From an uncultured Lachnobacterium sp. (lineage in GTDB: Bacteria; Bacillota; Clostridia; Lachnospirales; Lachnospiraceae): a stretch of 37,012 nucleotides of DNA. Shown piece after piece: positions 25,724 through 34,495 of the stretch; position 1 is the first letter of the stretch, and each line of letters starts with the position of its first letter. Both the position numbers and the translations under genes were made by a program. The DNA lies in the NCBI GenBank assembly GCA_900543445.1, contig UQRC01000028.1, forward strand, positions 1-37,012. The letters run 5' to 3'. The notes beneath the pieces were generated by a model. That model was not told where the DNA came from and searched no databases. It saw only the letters and a list, made by a program, of their open reading frames with translations.

Positions 25724-27010
25724 ATGCAAACCATAGAGAAGTATGAAGTAAAGAAGGCAGTATGTAGGAAGATTGAGGTGGATGTGCCGGGATCAAAGAG
25801 TATTACGAACAGGGCACTTCTGATCGCGGCACTGGCAGAGGGGAAAAGTGTGCTGCGCGGTGTACTTTTTTCGGATGACAGCAGACATTTCTTACAGGCG
25901 CTCATTGATCTTGGATTTGAGGTGGAGATAGATGAAGAGAATGCAGTTGTGACAATTGTGGGATGTGGTGGAATGATTCCAAAATCAGATGCACAGATTA
26001 ACGTTGGAAGTGCCGGTACGGCAGCGCGTTTCCTGACTGCGTATTTGGGACTTTCGAAGGGAAGATACGATATCGATTCCTCGGAGCAGATGAAGAAACG
26101 ACCGATGCAGGAACTGCTTATGGCGTTGGAAGATCTTGGAGCGAAGGTTGCGTTCAAAGAGGAAGAATATCATTTCCCGTTTGTAATCGGAAATGATGGG
26201 GTGCGCAGGCATGAAGTGATGATTGATGTGGACAAGAGCAGCCAGTTCTTAAGTGCATTGTTGATCGCATCGGTTCTTTTTCATGAGGATTTTACAATCC
26301 ATGTGAAGGGGCATCATGGGATGGCGTATGTTAAGATGACGATCGCGATGATGGAGCAGTTCGGTGTCAAAGTAAACAAGCAGTCGGAGGAAACCTTTTG
26401 TATTCCGGGTGATTCGGCTTATGTGGCGCGTGAATACCGGATTGAGCCGGACGTGTCGGCAGCAGCGTATTTCTATGCGATGTGCCCGGTACTTTCGGTT
26501 CCTGCCAAGGTACATCATGTACACTGGAAGAGTCTGCAGGGAGATACCGAATTCCTGCATGTGCTGGAGAAGATGGGATGTAAGAGTGTGGAAGAGGAGG
26601 ACGGAATTAAGCTTTATCCGCCGGAGGAGAAAATGCGTGGCGGAACATTTGATCTGTCGGCTTTTTCCGATCAGGCACTCACACTTGCGGCGATCAGCTG
26701 CTTTGCGGACGCACCGGTAACAATCACGGGAATCGGACACATCCGTTATCAGGAGTGTGACCGACTTCATGCGATTGTTTCGAATCTGACGAGTCTGGGA
26801 ATTGCGTGTGAAGAGATTGATGAGGGCACCATCTGCATTCATCCGGGCAGGCCGAAGGCGTGCGAGATTGAGACATATGAGGATCACCGCGTGGCAATGT
26901 CATTTGCGATACCGGGGCTTGTGACACCGGGAGTTGTTATCCTGGATCCGGGATGCTGCAGGAAGACGTTCGAACATTATTTTGATGTGCTTGAGATGGC
27001 TATGTGCTAA
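25724..27010 (+). CDS. aroA: 3-phosphoshikimate 1-carboxyvinyltransferase (EPSP synthase)
   Basis: This 428-residue protein is full length for EPSP synthase, which joins phosphoenolpyruvate to shikimate-3-phosphate in aromatic amino-acid synthesis. Substrate-site segments visible are PGSKSITNRALLIAAL at the N-terminus, GSAGTAARFLTAYLGL near 92, and a C-terminal EDHRVAMSFAIPGL. The two similar halves of the inverse alpha/beta barrel are evident from length and motif spacing. AAGGAG lies nine bases before the ATG. No other aro gene is adjacent. The fold-back element ends 37 bases upstream, so any aroA promoter must lie within or next to it. Confidence 0.95.
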   Translation: MQTIEKYEVKKAVCRKIEVDVPGSKSITNRALLIAALAEGKSVLRGVLFSDDSRHFLQALIDLGFEVEIDEENAVVTIVGCGGMIPKSDAQINVGSAGTAARFLTAYLGLSKGRYDIDSSEQMKKRPMQELLMALEDLGAKVAFKEEEYHFPFVIGNDGVRRHEVMIDVDKSSQFLSALLIASVLFHEDFTIHVKGHHGMAYVKMTIAMMEQFGVKVNKQSEETFCIPGDSAYVAREYRIEPDVSAAAYFYAMCPVLSVPAKVHHVHWKSLQGDTEFLHVLEKMGCKSVEEEDGIKLYPPEEKMRGGTFDLSAFSDQALTLAAISCFADAPVTITGIGHIRYQECDRLHAIVSNLTSLGIACEEIDEGTICIHPGRPKACEIETYEDHRVAMSFAIPGLVTPGVVILDPGCCRKTFEHYFDVLEMAMC

Positions 27011-27080
27011 TAAAATAAGATTATTATGTCGATATATAATTATGAAATAGACGTTTGCGTTAGAATAAGGGGAAGCGTGT

Positions 27081-28163
27081 ATGCAGATTAAGATGACAAA
27101 CTGGATGCAAAACATAGGTCGCTCAAAGGGAAAAGTTTCAGGTGCGCAGATGAGCGGACTGAACAATTCAAAGATGAGTGCTGTGAAGAAGAAATCGGCA
27201 GGCAATGCGAATGCAGCCACAATTGATCTGTCGAAGTCGGGACGCTACAAGGCAAGAATGCTCAAAGAAAGTGAGAAAAGCAGCAGTGCGGACGAAGTGA
27301 TGCAAAAGGCAGAGTCTACGATCGACGATATTATTGATACAGTTCGAAACGGCGGAAAGCTGACAAAGGATCAGGAGCGCATTTTTAATGAAGGGATGAA
27401 GGATCTTGCATCGAAACATCAGCAGGATATGAAGGACATGAAGCTTTCGCCAGGGGATGTTTTGCAGGAACTTAAGGATAATTTCCTGCAGCGCCAGCAG
27501 TTGTTTGCAGATCTGCAGGAAAAAGTCGAAAGTGAAATGTCAGAACAACAGGATCTGACAGACAATGTGAAGCTGATGACGAGTCAGCAGGAACAGGATG
27601 AGAAGAAGAAACTGATTGAAATCCTTAAGAAAACGCTGGAGGATGATTCGGAAGAAACCGATAACGAGTCGGATTCGGATCAGAAGGTGGATGACGATTC
27701 GTCGCAGACATCCTTTGATGTTGCAACGGACGATCCCAAGCAGGCGGATGATTCAGATACAGTGGAGGATGCCGCGCTTCATGACAAGCTGAAGGCTGCA
27801 GATATGATCGATAAGAATTCCAAGAAGATTTCGGATATGAAAGATCAAAGTGTAAGCGAGCGAAAGCAGGAATTGCTATATGCGAAGTATCTGAATCAGG
27901 ATTATGAGAAGATTATGGAAGTGTTGGATCAGGATGAAGCTTCGCCGGAAGAAAAACTGCAGGCATATGATGACTACAAGCAGAACTCACAGGTTAATGC
28001 GTATAACCGTGAGGTTCATCGGATTAAGAAGGAGTTTGATCTTGAAACATGGCTGATGGCCAAAATTCAGTTTCAGTCGCATGGAGAGATTCATGATGTT
28101 ATGGCGGATGGACTAGATCTTAGTCAGATTGGAACCGATTTTATCAAGAAATTTTTAGTATAG
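27081..28163 (+). CDS. Acidic, coiled-coil-like hypothetical protein
   Basis: I do not recognise this 360-residue protein. It has no signal peptide and no membrane segment. The first 60 residues are basic and low in hydrophobics (SKGKVSGAQ, KKKSAGNAN). Residues about 70-180 are rich in Glu, Lys, Gln and Asp and look like coiled coil, and about 190-235 form an Asp/Ser/Glu-rich disordered stretch. A more ordered helical C-terminus follows from 240. The start has AAGGGG upstream. The MscS gene begins 10 bases after its stop, so the two are probably co-transcribed and it might be a cytoplasmic partner of the channel, which is inference. Confidence 0.8.
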   Translation: MQIKMTNWMQNIGRSKGKVSGAQMSGLNNSKMSAVKKKSAGNANAATIDLSKSGRYKARMLKESEKSSSADEVMQKAESTIDDIIDTVRNGGKLTKDQERIFNEGMKDLASKHQQDMKDMKLSPGDVLQELKDNFLQRQQLFADLQEKVESEMSEQQDLTDNVKLMTSQQEQDEKKKLIEILKKTLEDDSEETDNESDSDQKVDDDSSQTSFDVATDDPKQADDSDTVEDAALHDKLKAADMIDKNSKKISDMKDQSVSERKQELLYAKYLNQDYEKIMEVLDQDEASPEEKLQAYDDYKQNSQVNAYNREVHRIKKEFDLETWLMAKIQFQSHGEIHDVMADGLDLSQIGTDFIKKFLV

Positions 28164-28173
28164 TGGAGGAATT

Positions 28174-29058
28174 ATGCAGGCACAATTAGATACAGAAGCA
28201 CAGCTTTTACAGGAGATATCGGACAATCCCGGAGTGATCCGGACCTATCTGGAGGGGATGGTACCATCACTTCTGAGTTTTCTGGTGCAGGTGGTCGTTG
28301 CGATTATTGTTCTGTTGATCGGAAGCAGGATCATCAAATTTTTATTAAAACTGATCAGAAAATCACTAGACCGGAGCAAAGTGGAAGCGGGTGTTGTGAC
28401 TTTCCTGTGCTCACTTGTGAAATATTCACTGTATTTTGTTTTGGCGATGATCATTTTGGCGCAGTTTGGCGTGACAACGAGCTCCGTTGTGGCTGTACTC
28501 GGATCTGCGGGACTGACACTCGGTCTTGCGTTACAGGGAAGTCTTTCGAATTTTGCGGGCGGCGTCTTGATCCTTCTGTTGAAACCGTTCGTGGTAGGCG
28601 ATTATATTATCGACGGAGCGACAGGGCAGGAAGGAACGGTTTCGTCCATCACGATTTTCTACACGAAGCTTCTTACGGTTGACAACCGTATGATCCTGAT
28701 TCCAAACGGAACCCTGTCGAATTCGAGCATTACTAATGTGACCCATATGGAAAAACGCAGGATTGATCTGTTGATCGGAGTATCTTATGAAGCTAACATT
28801 GCGAAGACAAAGCAGGTACTTTTGGATGTTGTTAAGAGCGAAGACAAAATCCTGCCGGGAGAACCGGTAGATGTCTATGTGTCGGAGCTTGCGGATAGTT
28901 CGGTTCAGATGGGCGTGCGCGCATGGGTTAAGACCGAAGACTACTGGCCAATCAGATGGAAAATGACCGAAGATATCAAGAATGCTTTGGATGCCAATGG
29001 AATTTCGATTCCATATCCACAGATGGATGTTACCGTTGCCATGCAAAAAGAAGAGTAG
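28174..29058 (+). CDS. Small-conductance mechanosensitive channel, MscS family
   Basis: This 294-residue protein has the standard MscS layout. Three membrane helices lie at about 28-52, 68-92 and 98-122, the last being the pore helix with the Gly/Ala-rich pattern (GLTLGLALQGSLSNFAGGVL). A beta domain begins with KPFVVGDYI, and a C-terminal alpha/beta domain ends near 290. MscS channels open on membrane tension to release solutes under hypo-osmotic shock. GGAGG lies before the ATG. It follows the acidic hypothetical gene by 10 bases. The pore signature makes the family certain, but conductance class is not determined. Confidence 0.95.
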   Translation: MQAQLDTEAQLLQEISDNPGVIRTYLEGMVPSLLSFLVQVVVAIIVLLIGSRIIKFLLKLIRKSLDRSKVEAGVVTFLCSLVKYSLYFVLAMIILAQFGVTTSSVVAVLGSAGLTLGLALQGSLSNFAGGVLILLLKPFVVGDYIIDGATGQEGTVSSITIFYTKLLTVDNRMILIPNGTLSNSSITNVTHMEKRRIDLLIGVSYEANIAKTKQVLLDVVKSEDKILPGEPVDVYVSELADSSVQMGVRAWVKTEDYWPIRWKMTEDIKNALDANGISIPYPQMDVTVAMQKEE

Positions 29059-29105
29059 TGTCTGTAGAATGCCATAAAACCCAATAGATAAGGCTTTTTA
29101 ATCGG

Positions 29106-29134
29106 TTGACATCAATGGACGAATGTGCTAGTCT
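29106..29134 (+). promoter_or_regulatory. Promoter of the cold-shock gene
   Basis: TTGACA (29106-29111) and TAGTCT (29129-29134) are 17 bases apart, with an extended TGC before the -10. The leader of about 70 bases contains a GTGGAT/ATCCAC hairpin (29142-29157) that might affect cold-dependent translation. Confidence 0.6.
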
Positions 29135-29208
29135 TGTAATTGTGGATATCGATCCACGAGAAGGCAATAATTGCTGTATTTATTAAGGAAAATCAGGAGG
29201 AAGTAGTT

Positions 29209-29412
29209 ATGCAGCAGGGAACAGTAAAATGGTTTAATGCAAAAAAGGGTTATGGATTTATCTCAGATGAGGCTGGAAACGATGTGTTTGTACATTTTTC
29301 AGCACTGAACATGGACGGATTCAAGGAACTTAAGGATGGCGAGAAGGTTGAATTTGAAGTTGTTGATGGTGAAAAAGGACCTCAGGCAGCAAATGTAACA
29401 CGTCTTGCTTAG
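29209..29412 (+). CDS. Cold-shock protein, CspA family
   Basis: This 67-residue protein is a single cold-shock (OB-fold) domain with both RNA-binding motifs, KGYGFIS and VFVHFSAL. Such proteins bind single-stranded RNA and act as RNA chaperones. I chose the start at 29209 from the AGGAGG at 29195-29200; the longer frame from 29140 overlaps the leader. It is monocistronic, with its own promoter and a terminator 29 bases after the stop. Several paralogues are common in these genomes, so I give no specific symbol. Confidence 0.95.
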   Translation: MQQGTVKWFNAKKGYGFISDEAGNDVFVHFSALNMDGFKELKDGEKVEFEVVDGEKGPQAANVTRLA

Positions 29413-29441
29413 AATTATATAGATTCCATATAATAACTCAG

Positions 29442-29471
29442 AAGACTATCACAGATTGTGATAGTCTTTTT
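29442..29471 (+). terminator. Cold-shock gene terminator
   Basis: AAGACTATCAC and GTGATAGTCTT form a perfect stem with an AGATT loop, followed by TTTT. Confidence 0.9.
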
Positions 29472-29564
29472 ACTTCATTCTGATATTGACGAGTGAGATA
29501 GAAGTATAGATCCGTTTTGTGACGGCAGTCATAGAGGCGGAAATGAAACAAAAAGGAGATTTAC

Positions 29565-32483
29565 ATGGCAGATTTAAACGTAGCAGCTTATGAAGTGCTG
29601 GAACAAAGGCGCATCGAGGATATCGCATCGAATGGATATATTTTGCGTCACAAGAAAAGCGGCGCGCGCGTGTGTGTGATTTCAAACGATGATGACAACA
29701 AGGTGTTTTCTATTGGTTTTCGCACTCCGCCGGAGGATGAGACCGGTGTACCGCATATTATCGAGCATACAACGCTTTGCGGATCCGACAAGTTCCCGGT
29801 CAAGGATCCGTTCGTGGAACTGGTGAAGGGATCGCTCAACACTTTTCTGAATGCGATGACCTATCCGGACAAGACACTGTATCCGGTCGCAAGCTACAAT
29901 GAGCAGGATTTTAAGAATCTGATGGACGTGTACCTGGATGCAGTATTTCATCCGAATATTACGAAGTACCAAGAGATTTTTATGCAGGAAGGCTGGCATT
30001 ATGAGCTGGAATCTGAGGATGCGCCTCTGACGATCAATGGAGTTGTCTATAATGAGATGAAGGGAGCATATTCGTCCCCGGATGAAGTGCTGCAGACGGC
30101 AATTGCACAGACGCTTTTTCCAGATAACACGTACAGCAAGAATTCCGGCGGTGATCCGGATCATATTCCGGAACTTACCTATGAACATTATCTTGACTTC
30201 TATCATAAATATTATCATCCGAGCAATTCTTATATCTATCTCTACGGAGATATGGATGTGAAGGAACGTCTGGAGTGGATGGATCGTGCGTATCTGAGTG
30301 CGTACGAAAGTATGGAAATCGACTCGAACATTCCGATGCAGAAGCCGTTTGATGCGATGAAATTTGTCGAGACTACGTTCCCGATTACGGATGATGATCC
30401 GGAAGAAAATAATACTTATCTGTCCTATAATATGGTGATCGCAGATGTTCTGGATCCGACATTATATCAGGCATTTACTGTGCTTGATTATGTTCTGGTC
30501 AGTGCGCCGGGAGCGCCGGTACGTCAGGCTCTCATCGATGCGGGAATCGGTCAGGATGTGTACGGCTCCTATGAGAATGAGATGCTGCAGCCTTTCTTCT
30601 CGATTGTCGCAAAGAATGCCAACAAAGGGGATAAGGAGCGTTTTGTAAGGATTATTGAAGATACGTTGCAGAATCTTGTAGAGAATGGTTTAAATAAGAA
30701 TGCCCTTCTTGCCGGAATCAACAGTGAGGAGTTCCGTTTCCGTGAGGCGGATTTCGGACAGTTCCCGAAGGGACTTCTGTATGGATTGCAGTGTATGGAG
30801 AGCTGGCTTTTTGACGATAAGAAACCGTTTATCCATCTGGAATGTCTGGATACATTTGAATATCTGCGAAACCAGATCTCAACCGGATATTTTGAGGATC
30901 TGATCCAGAAATATCTGCTTGAGAACAAGCATGGGGCAGTCGTAGTCGTTGCTCCTGAAAAAGGCTTAAACAGTGCCAAAGAAGCTGCTTTAGAGAAGAA
31001 ACTTGCAGAAAAAAAAGCTGCAATGTCTGCGGAGGAAATAGAGAATCTGATCGCACAGACAAAGCATCTTCATGCATACCAGGAGGAGCCGTCGCCGGAA
31101 GAGGATTTAAAGAAGATTCCGATGCTTAAGAGAGAGGATATGCGAAAGGAAGCGATGCCTTTTGACAATCGCGAGGATACCATCGGTCAGATTCCGGTTG
31201 TGCATCATGATATTGCAGCAAGCGGAATCGATTATGTGACACTGATGTTTGAGTGTAATGACATCCCACAGGAGGATATTGCGTATCTTGGCGTGCTCCG
31301 TGCGGTGCTTGGTTATGTCAATACAAAACATTACAGCTATGCAGGCCTGTTTAATGCAATCAATATCTATACGGGTGGAATTTCGTGTGGTGTCAGCGTA
31401 TATCCGAAGGTCAATGAGAGAGACCTTGTTTCCGTGAAATTTGAGGTTCGCATCCGTGTGCTGGAGAAGAATCTGGAAGAGGCGATGAAGCTCGTGGACG
31501 AGATCGTGCGCACCTCGGATATCACCGATGTGAAACGTTTGACGGAGCTGATCGCGCAGGTGAAATCACGTCTGCAGGTAAGCTTGAGCAGCAGCGGACA
31601 TACCGTCGCTGCGATGCGTGCACTCTCGTATCAGTCGCGCTACGCTTTTTATCAGGATGCGACACTTGGAATCGAGTATTATCAGCATATTACGAGACTG
31701 GATGAGCAGATTCGTACCAATCCTGAAGGCGTAGTAAAGAAGCTGCAGGAGATGATCGACAAGGTGCTCGTGCGGAAGAGACTGATGGTCAGCTTTACTG
31801 CGGATCAGAAGGCATTTGAGGATGCAAAGCCGGTTATGGAGACTTATCTGAACCGGATCGCTCAGGGGGATGCGGCAGGCGAGCAGACGAAGCTTGAACT
31901 TTCCAGGAAGAATGAGGGATTTACAGACGCTTCGCAGATTCAGTATGTTGCACGAGGCGGTAATTTCTGTGATCATGGATTTACTTATCGCGGAAGCCTT
32001 AAGATATTAAAGCTGATCATGAGCTATGAGTATCTGTGGATCAACATTCGCGTCAAGGGCGGTGCTTACGGATGTATGAGTTCGTTCCTGCGCACAGGAG
32101 AGAGTTACTTCGTATCGTACCGAGATCCAAATCTTGGCAAAACGATTGATATATATGAGCATATTCCGGATTATCTGCGCAGCTTTACCGCGGATGAACG
32201 CGATATGACCAAGTATGTGATCGGAACGTTTGGCAGTCTTGATACGCCGATGAATCCGGAGGCGAAGGGAAGCAGGTCTATGTCTGCCTATCTGCAGGAA
32301 CTTCCGTTTGAGCAGATTCAGAGGGAACGTGATGAAATCCTGCATGCGACACCGGAGGATATCCGGAACCTTGCGGATCTGATCGCATCGGTACTGGAAG
32401 ATGACAGTTTATGCGTGATCGGCAACGAGAATGCCATCCGTGCGGAGAGCGGATTATTTGATTCGGTGCAGACACTTTGTTAA
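29565..32483 (+). CDS. Zinc metalloprotease of the M16C (presequence protease-like) family
   Basis: This 972-residue protein is a single-chain M16C peptidase. The inverted zinc motif HxxEH is H64-II-E67-H68 in PHIIEHTTLCGS, and the third ligand Glu is E164 in YNEMKGAYSSPDEV. The length and TLCGSDKFPVKDPF segment fit the family of mitochondrial PreP and bacterial homologues, which degrade short peptides in a closed chamber. No signal peptide is present, so it is probably cytoplasmic. The start at 29565 has AAAGGAG upstream. A Lys/Ala-rich helical linker near 465-500 joins the two halves. It stands alone between terminators. Confidence 0.95.
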   Translation: MADLNVAAYEVLEQRRIEDIASNGYILRHKKSGARVCVISNDDDNKVFSIGFRTPPEDETGVPHIIEHTTLCGSDKFPVKDPFVELVKGSLNTFLNAMTYPDKTLYPVASYNEQDFKNLMDVYLDAVFHPNITKYQEIFMQEGWHYELESEDAPLTINGVVYNEMKGAYSSPDEVLQTAIAQTLFPDNTYSKNSGGDPDHIPELTYEHYLDFYHKYYHPSNSYIYLYGDMDVKERLEWMDRAYLSAYESMEIDSNIPMQKPFDAMKFVETTFPITDDDPEENNTYLSYNMVIADVLDPTLYQAFTVLDYVLVSAPGAPVRQALIDAGIGQDVYGSYENEMLQPFFSIVAKNANKGDKERFVRIIEDTLQNLVENGLNKNALLAGINSEEFRFREADFGQFPKGLLYGLQCMESWLFDDKKPFIHLECLDTFEYLRNQISTGYFEDLIQKYLLENKHGAVVVVAPEKGLNSAKEAALEKKLAEKKAAMSAEEIENLIAQTKHLHAYQEEPSPEEDLKKIPMLKREDMRKEAMPFDNREDTIGQIPVVHHDIAASGIDYVTLMFECNDIPQEDIAYLGVLRAVLGYVNTKHYSYAGLFNAINIYTGGISCGVSVYPKVNERDLVSVKFEVRIRVLEKNLEEAMKLVDEIVRTSDITDVKRLTELIAQVKSRLQVSLSSSGHTVAAMRALSYQSRYAFYQDATLGIEYYQHITRLDEQIRTNPEGVVKKLQEMIDKVLVRKRLMVSFTADQKAFEDAKPVMETYLNRIAQGDAAGEQTKLELSRKNEGFTDASQIQYVARGGNFCDHGFTYRGSLKILKLIMSYEYLWINIRVKGGAYGCMSSFLRTGESYFVSYRDPNLGKTIDIYEHIPDYLRSFTADERDMTKYVIGTFGSLDTPMNPEAKGSRSMSAYLQELPFEQIQRERDEILHATPEDIRNLADLIASVLEDDSLCVIGNENAIRAESGLFDSVQTLC

Positions 32484-32496
32484 CCTGTAAATTAGA

Positions 32497-32554
32497 ACAT
32501 CCGGTCATGAAAGTTCGCGTTGCGAAGACCGGACGCTGCATGTGAACTTTTTTC
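32497..32554 (+). terminator. Terminator, with a competing alternative hairpin, before era
   Basis: AAAGTTC-GCGT (32510-32520) can pair with ACGC (32533-32536) and GAACTTT (32544-32550), followed by T residues: a terminator. The same bases can instead pair within TCCGGTC (32500-32506) and TTCGC with GCGAA and GACCGGA (32522-32533). The two forms exclude each other, so this may be an attenuator rather than a simple end of the peptidase gene. Confidence 0.5.
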
Positions 32555-32586
32555 AAAAGTTAACACATATTAAAGAAGGAGTACAA

Positions 32587-33495
32587 ATGATACCTAATTT
32601 TAAATCGGGATTTGTAACAATTATCGGAAGACCTAATGTTGGAAAGTCAACGCTTATGAACCGCCTGATCGGTCAGAAGATTGCAATCACATCCAACAAG
32701 CCGCAGACAACGAGAAACCGTATCCAGACCGTGTACACGGACATGAACCGCGGACAGATCGTTTTTCTGGATACACCGGGCATTCATAAGGCGAAAAACA
32801 AGCTGGGTGAATATATGGTCAATGTGGCAGAGAAAACGCTAAACGAAGTGGATGTTGTTCTCTGGCTCGTTGAGCCGAGCAACTTTATCGGCGCCGGCGA
32901 GCAGCATATCGCCGAGCAGCTTCGCAAGGTAAAGACACCGGTCATTCTGATCATCAACAAGATGGATACTGTGGAGAAGGATAAGGTGCTTGAGTTCATT
33001 GATACTTATCGCAAGATCTATGATTTCGCGGAAATTATTCCGACCTCCGCATTGCGCGGACAGAACGTTGACGATGTGATTGATTCTATCTTCAAGTATC
33101 TGCCATACGGCCCACAGTTCTACGATGAGGACACGATCACGGATCAGCCGGAACGTGCGATCTGTGCCGAGATCATCCGGGAAAAGGCGTTGCATGCATT
33201 AAACGATGAAGTTCCGCATGGAATCGCCGTGGCAATCGATCAGATGAAGGAGCGCAAGGGCGGCAATATGTTCGATATTGACGCGACGATCGTGTGTGAA
33301 CGTGATTCTCACAAGGGTATTATCATCGGAAAGCAGGGAGCGATGCTCAAGAAGATCGGAACGAACGCGCGGTATGAGATGGAGCGCCTGCTTGATGCCA
33401 AGGTGAACTTAAAGCTTTGGGTGAAGGTAAAGAAGGATTGGCGTGACAGCGATTTCCTGATCAAGAATTTCGGTTATCACGACGATGACAAATAA
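32587..33495 (+). CDS. era: GTPase Era
   Basis: This 302-residue protein is the ribosome-assembly GTPase Era, which binds 16S rRNA in 30S maturation. G1 is GRPNVGKS (14-21), G3 DTPG (62-65), G4 NKMD (124-127), and a C-terminal KH domain carries GIIIGKQGAMLKKIG. I chose the start at 32587 because AAGGAG lies just upstream; the longer frame from 32542 starts in the hairpin region. A small yqzL-like gene and recO follow on the same strand. Confidence 0.97.
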   Translation: MIPNFKSGFVTIIGRPNVGKSTLMNRLIGQKIAITSNKPQTTRNRIQTVYTDMNRGQIVFLDTPGIHKAKNKLGEYMVNVAEKTLNEVDVVLWLVEPSNFIGAGEQHIAEQLRKVKTPVILIINKMDTVEKDKVLEFIDTYRKIYDFAEIIPTSALRGQNVDDVIDSIFKYLPYGPQFYDEDTITDQPERAICAEIIREKALHALNDEVPHGIAVAIDQMKERKGGNMFDIDATIVCERDSHKGIIIGKQGAMLKKIGTNARYEMERLLDAKVNLKLWVKVKKDWRDSDFLIKNFGYHDDDK

Positions 33496-33593
33496 GGCGT
33501 TTTCCAATTTTTTTCTCGCATAGTTATCCGATGCATTGCAGATTCTATCTTTAAGAGGCGGATACAAGCTGCCCCGCAAGGGAGGACGCTGCA

Positions 33594-33755
33594 ATGGAGA
33601 AAACCTGGGATGATTTTTGGACAACAGGAAAAGTTACGGACTATCTGGCATACCGGAATGCTTCGGATGACAGAGACAGGACACTAAAGGAACTGACAGA
33701 ATATGGGACTCTCGATCACTGTGACGGGAATGGTTTTGACAGCCATGCCCATTAG
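33594..33755 (+). CDS. YqzL-like small protein
   Basis: A 53-codon frame (MEKTWDDFWTTGKVTDYLAY...) begins at 33594 with GGAGG eight bases upstream. It ends at 33755, inside recO in another frame, overlapping the recO start by 53 bases. Trp-x-x-F-x-x-T-G-x-V-x-D-Y-L resembles the short YqzL protein found between era and recO in Bacillus, in the same genomic position, and this supports the call. The second half is acidic and poorly conserved in look, and may be passive overlap. The function of the family is not known to me. The overlap suggests translational coupling with recO. Confidence 0.7.
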   Translation: MEKTWDDFWTTGKVTDYLAYRNASDDRDRTLKELTEYGTLDHCDGNGFDSHAH

Positions 33756-34434
33756 CGATTACGACAAAAGAATAACGATTCTGACGAAGGAACGCGGCAA
33801 GATTACGGCTTTTGCGAGAGGTGCGAGAAGACCGGGAAGTCAGCTTCTCGCAGCAACGAATCCGTTCGCATTCGGCGAGTTTGAACTATTCGAGGGGCGC
33901 AGTTCCTATAATCTGACGAAGGCATCCATCCAGAATTATTTCCGTGAACTGGTTACGGATCTGGATGCTGCTTCGCTCGGGTTCTACTTTATGGAATTTG
34001 CGGAGTATTTCTGCCAGGAGAACAGTGATGAGGTGGAGATGTTAAAACTTCTGTATCAATCACTTCGTGCGCTGGAGAGCCCGCATATTCCCAAGGAACT
34101 TGTGCGAGCAGTATTTGAACTGAAGGCAATCACGATAAACGGTGAGGGACCATCGGTGTTTGAATGCATGCATTGTCATAAGACGGAGGGTCTAAGCTAT
34201 TTTTCGGTGAGAAGAGGCGGCATGTTCTGTGAGGAGTGTGCCAAGCAGGTACAGGGGAGAAAGATTCTTGATTCGACCCGCTATACGCTGCAGTTTGTTA
34301 TTTCTACACCGGTAGAAAAAATGTATTCCTTTACTGTCTCGGACGAGGTGCTTGAGGAACTGAAGTCAATCATGCGGGAATATATGGCCTTTTACGTGCA
34401 TCATGAGTTCAAGTCACTGCAGATTTTCGGTTGA
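33703..34434 (+). CDS. recO: DNA repair protein RecO
   Basis: This 243-residue protein is RecO, which with RecF and RecR loads RecA at single-strand gaps. The N-terminal OB-fold begins with VTGMVLTAMPISDYDKRITILTKERGKI and the helical C-terminal part carries a four-Cys zinc site (CMHC, then CEEC) near residues 147-172. The start at 33703 has AAAGGAA 10 bases upstream; an ATG at 33730 would give a shorter form that still covers the OB domain. It follows era and the small yqzL-like gene, an order typical of Firmicutes. Confidence 0.95.
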   Translation: MGLSITVTGMVLTAMPISDYDKRITILTKERGKITAFARGARRPGSQLLAATNPFAFGEFELFEGRSSYNLTKASIQNYFRELVTDLDAASLGFYFMEFAEYFCQENSDEVEMLKLLYQSLRALESPHIPKELVRAVFELKAITINGEGPSVFECMHCHKTEGLSYFSVRRGGMFCEECAKQVQGRKILDSTRYTLQFVISTPVEKMYSFTVSDEVLEELKSIMREYMAFYVHHEFKSLQIFG

Positions 34435-34495
34435 AATCAAATTTACAAAAGTGTATAATATCATGGACTGTAAATTTGAGGAGGAAAGTGGCAGA

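Noticed and set aside
34403..34495. 31-codon extension of the lipoprotein
   Set aside because: It overlaps recO and would place residues before an otherwise perfect lipoprotein signal peptide.
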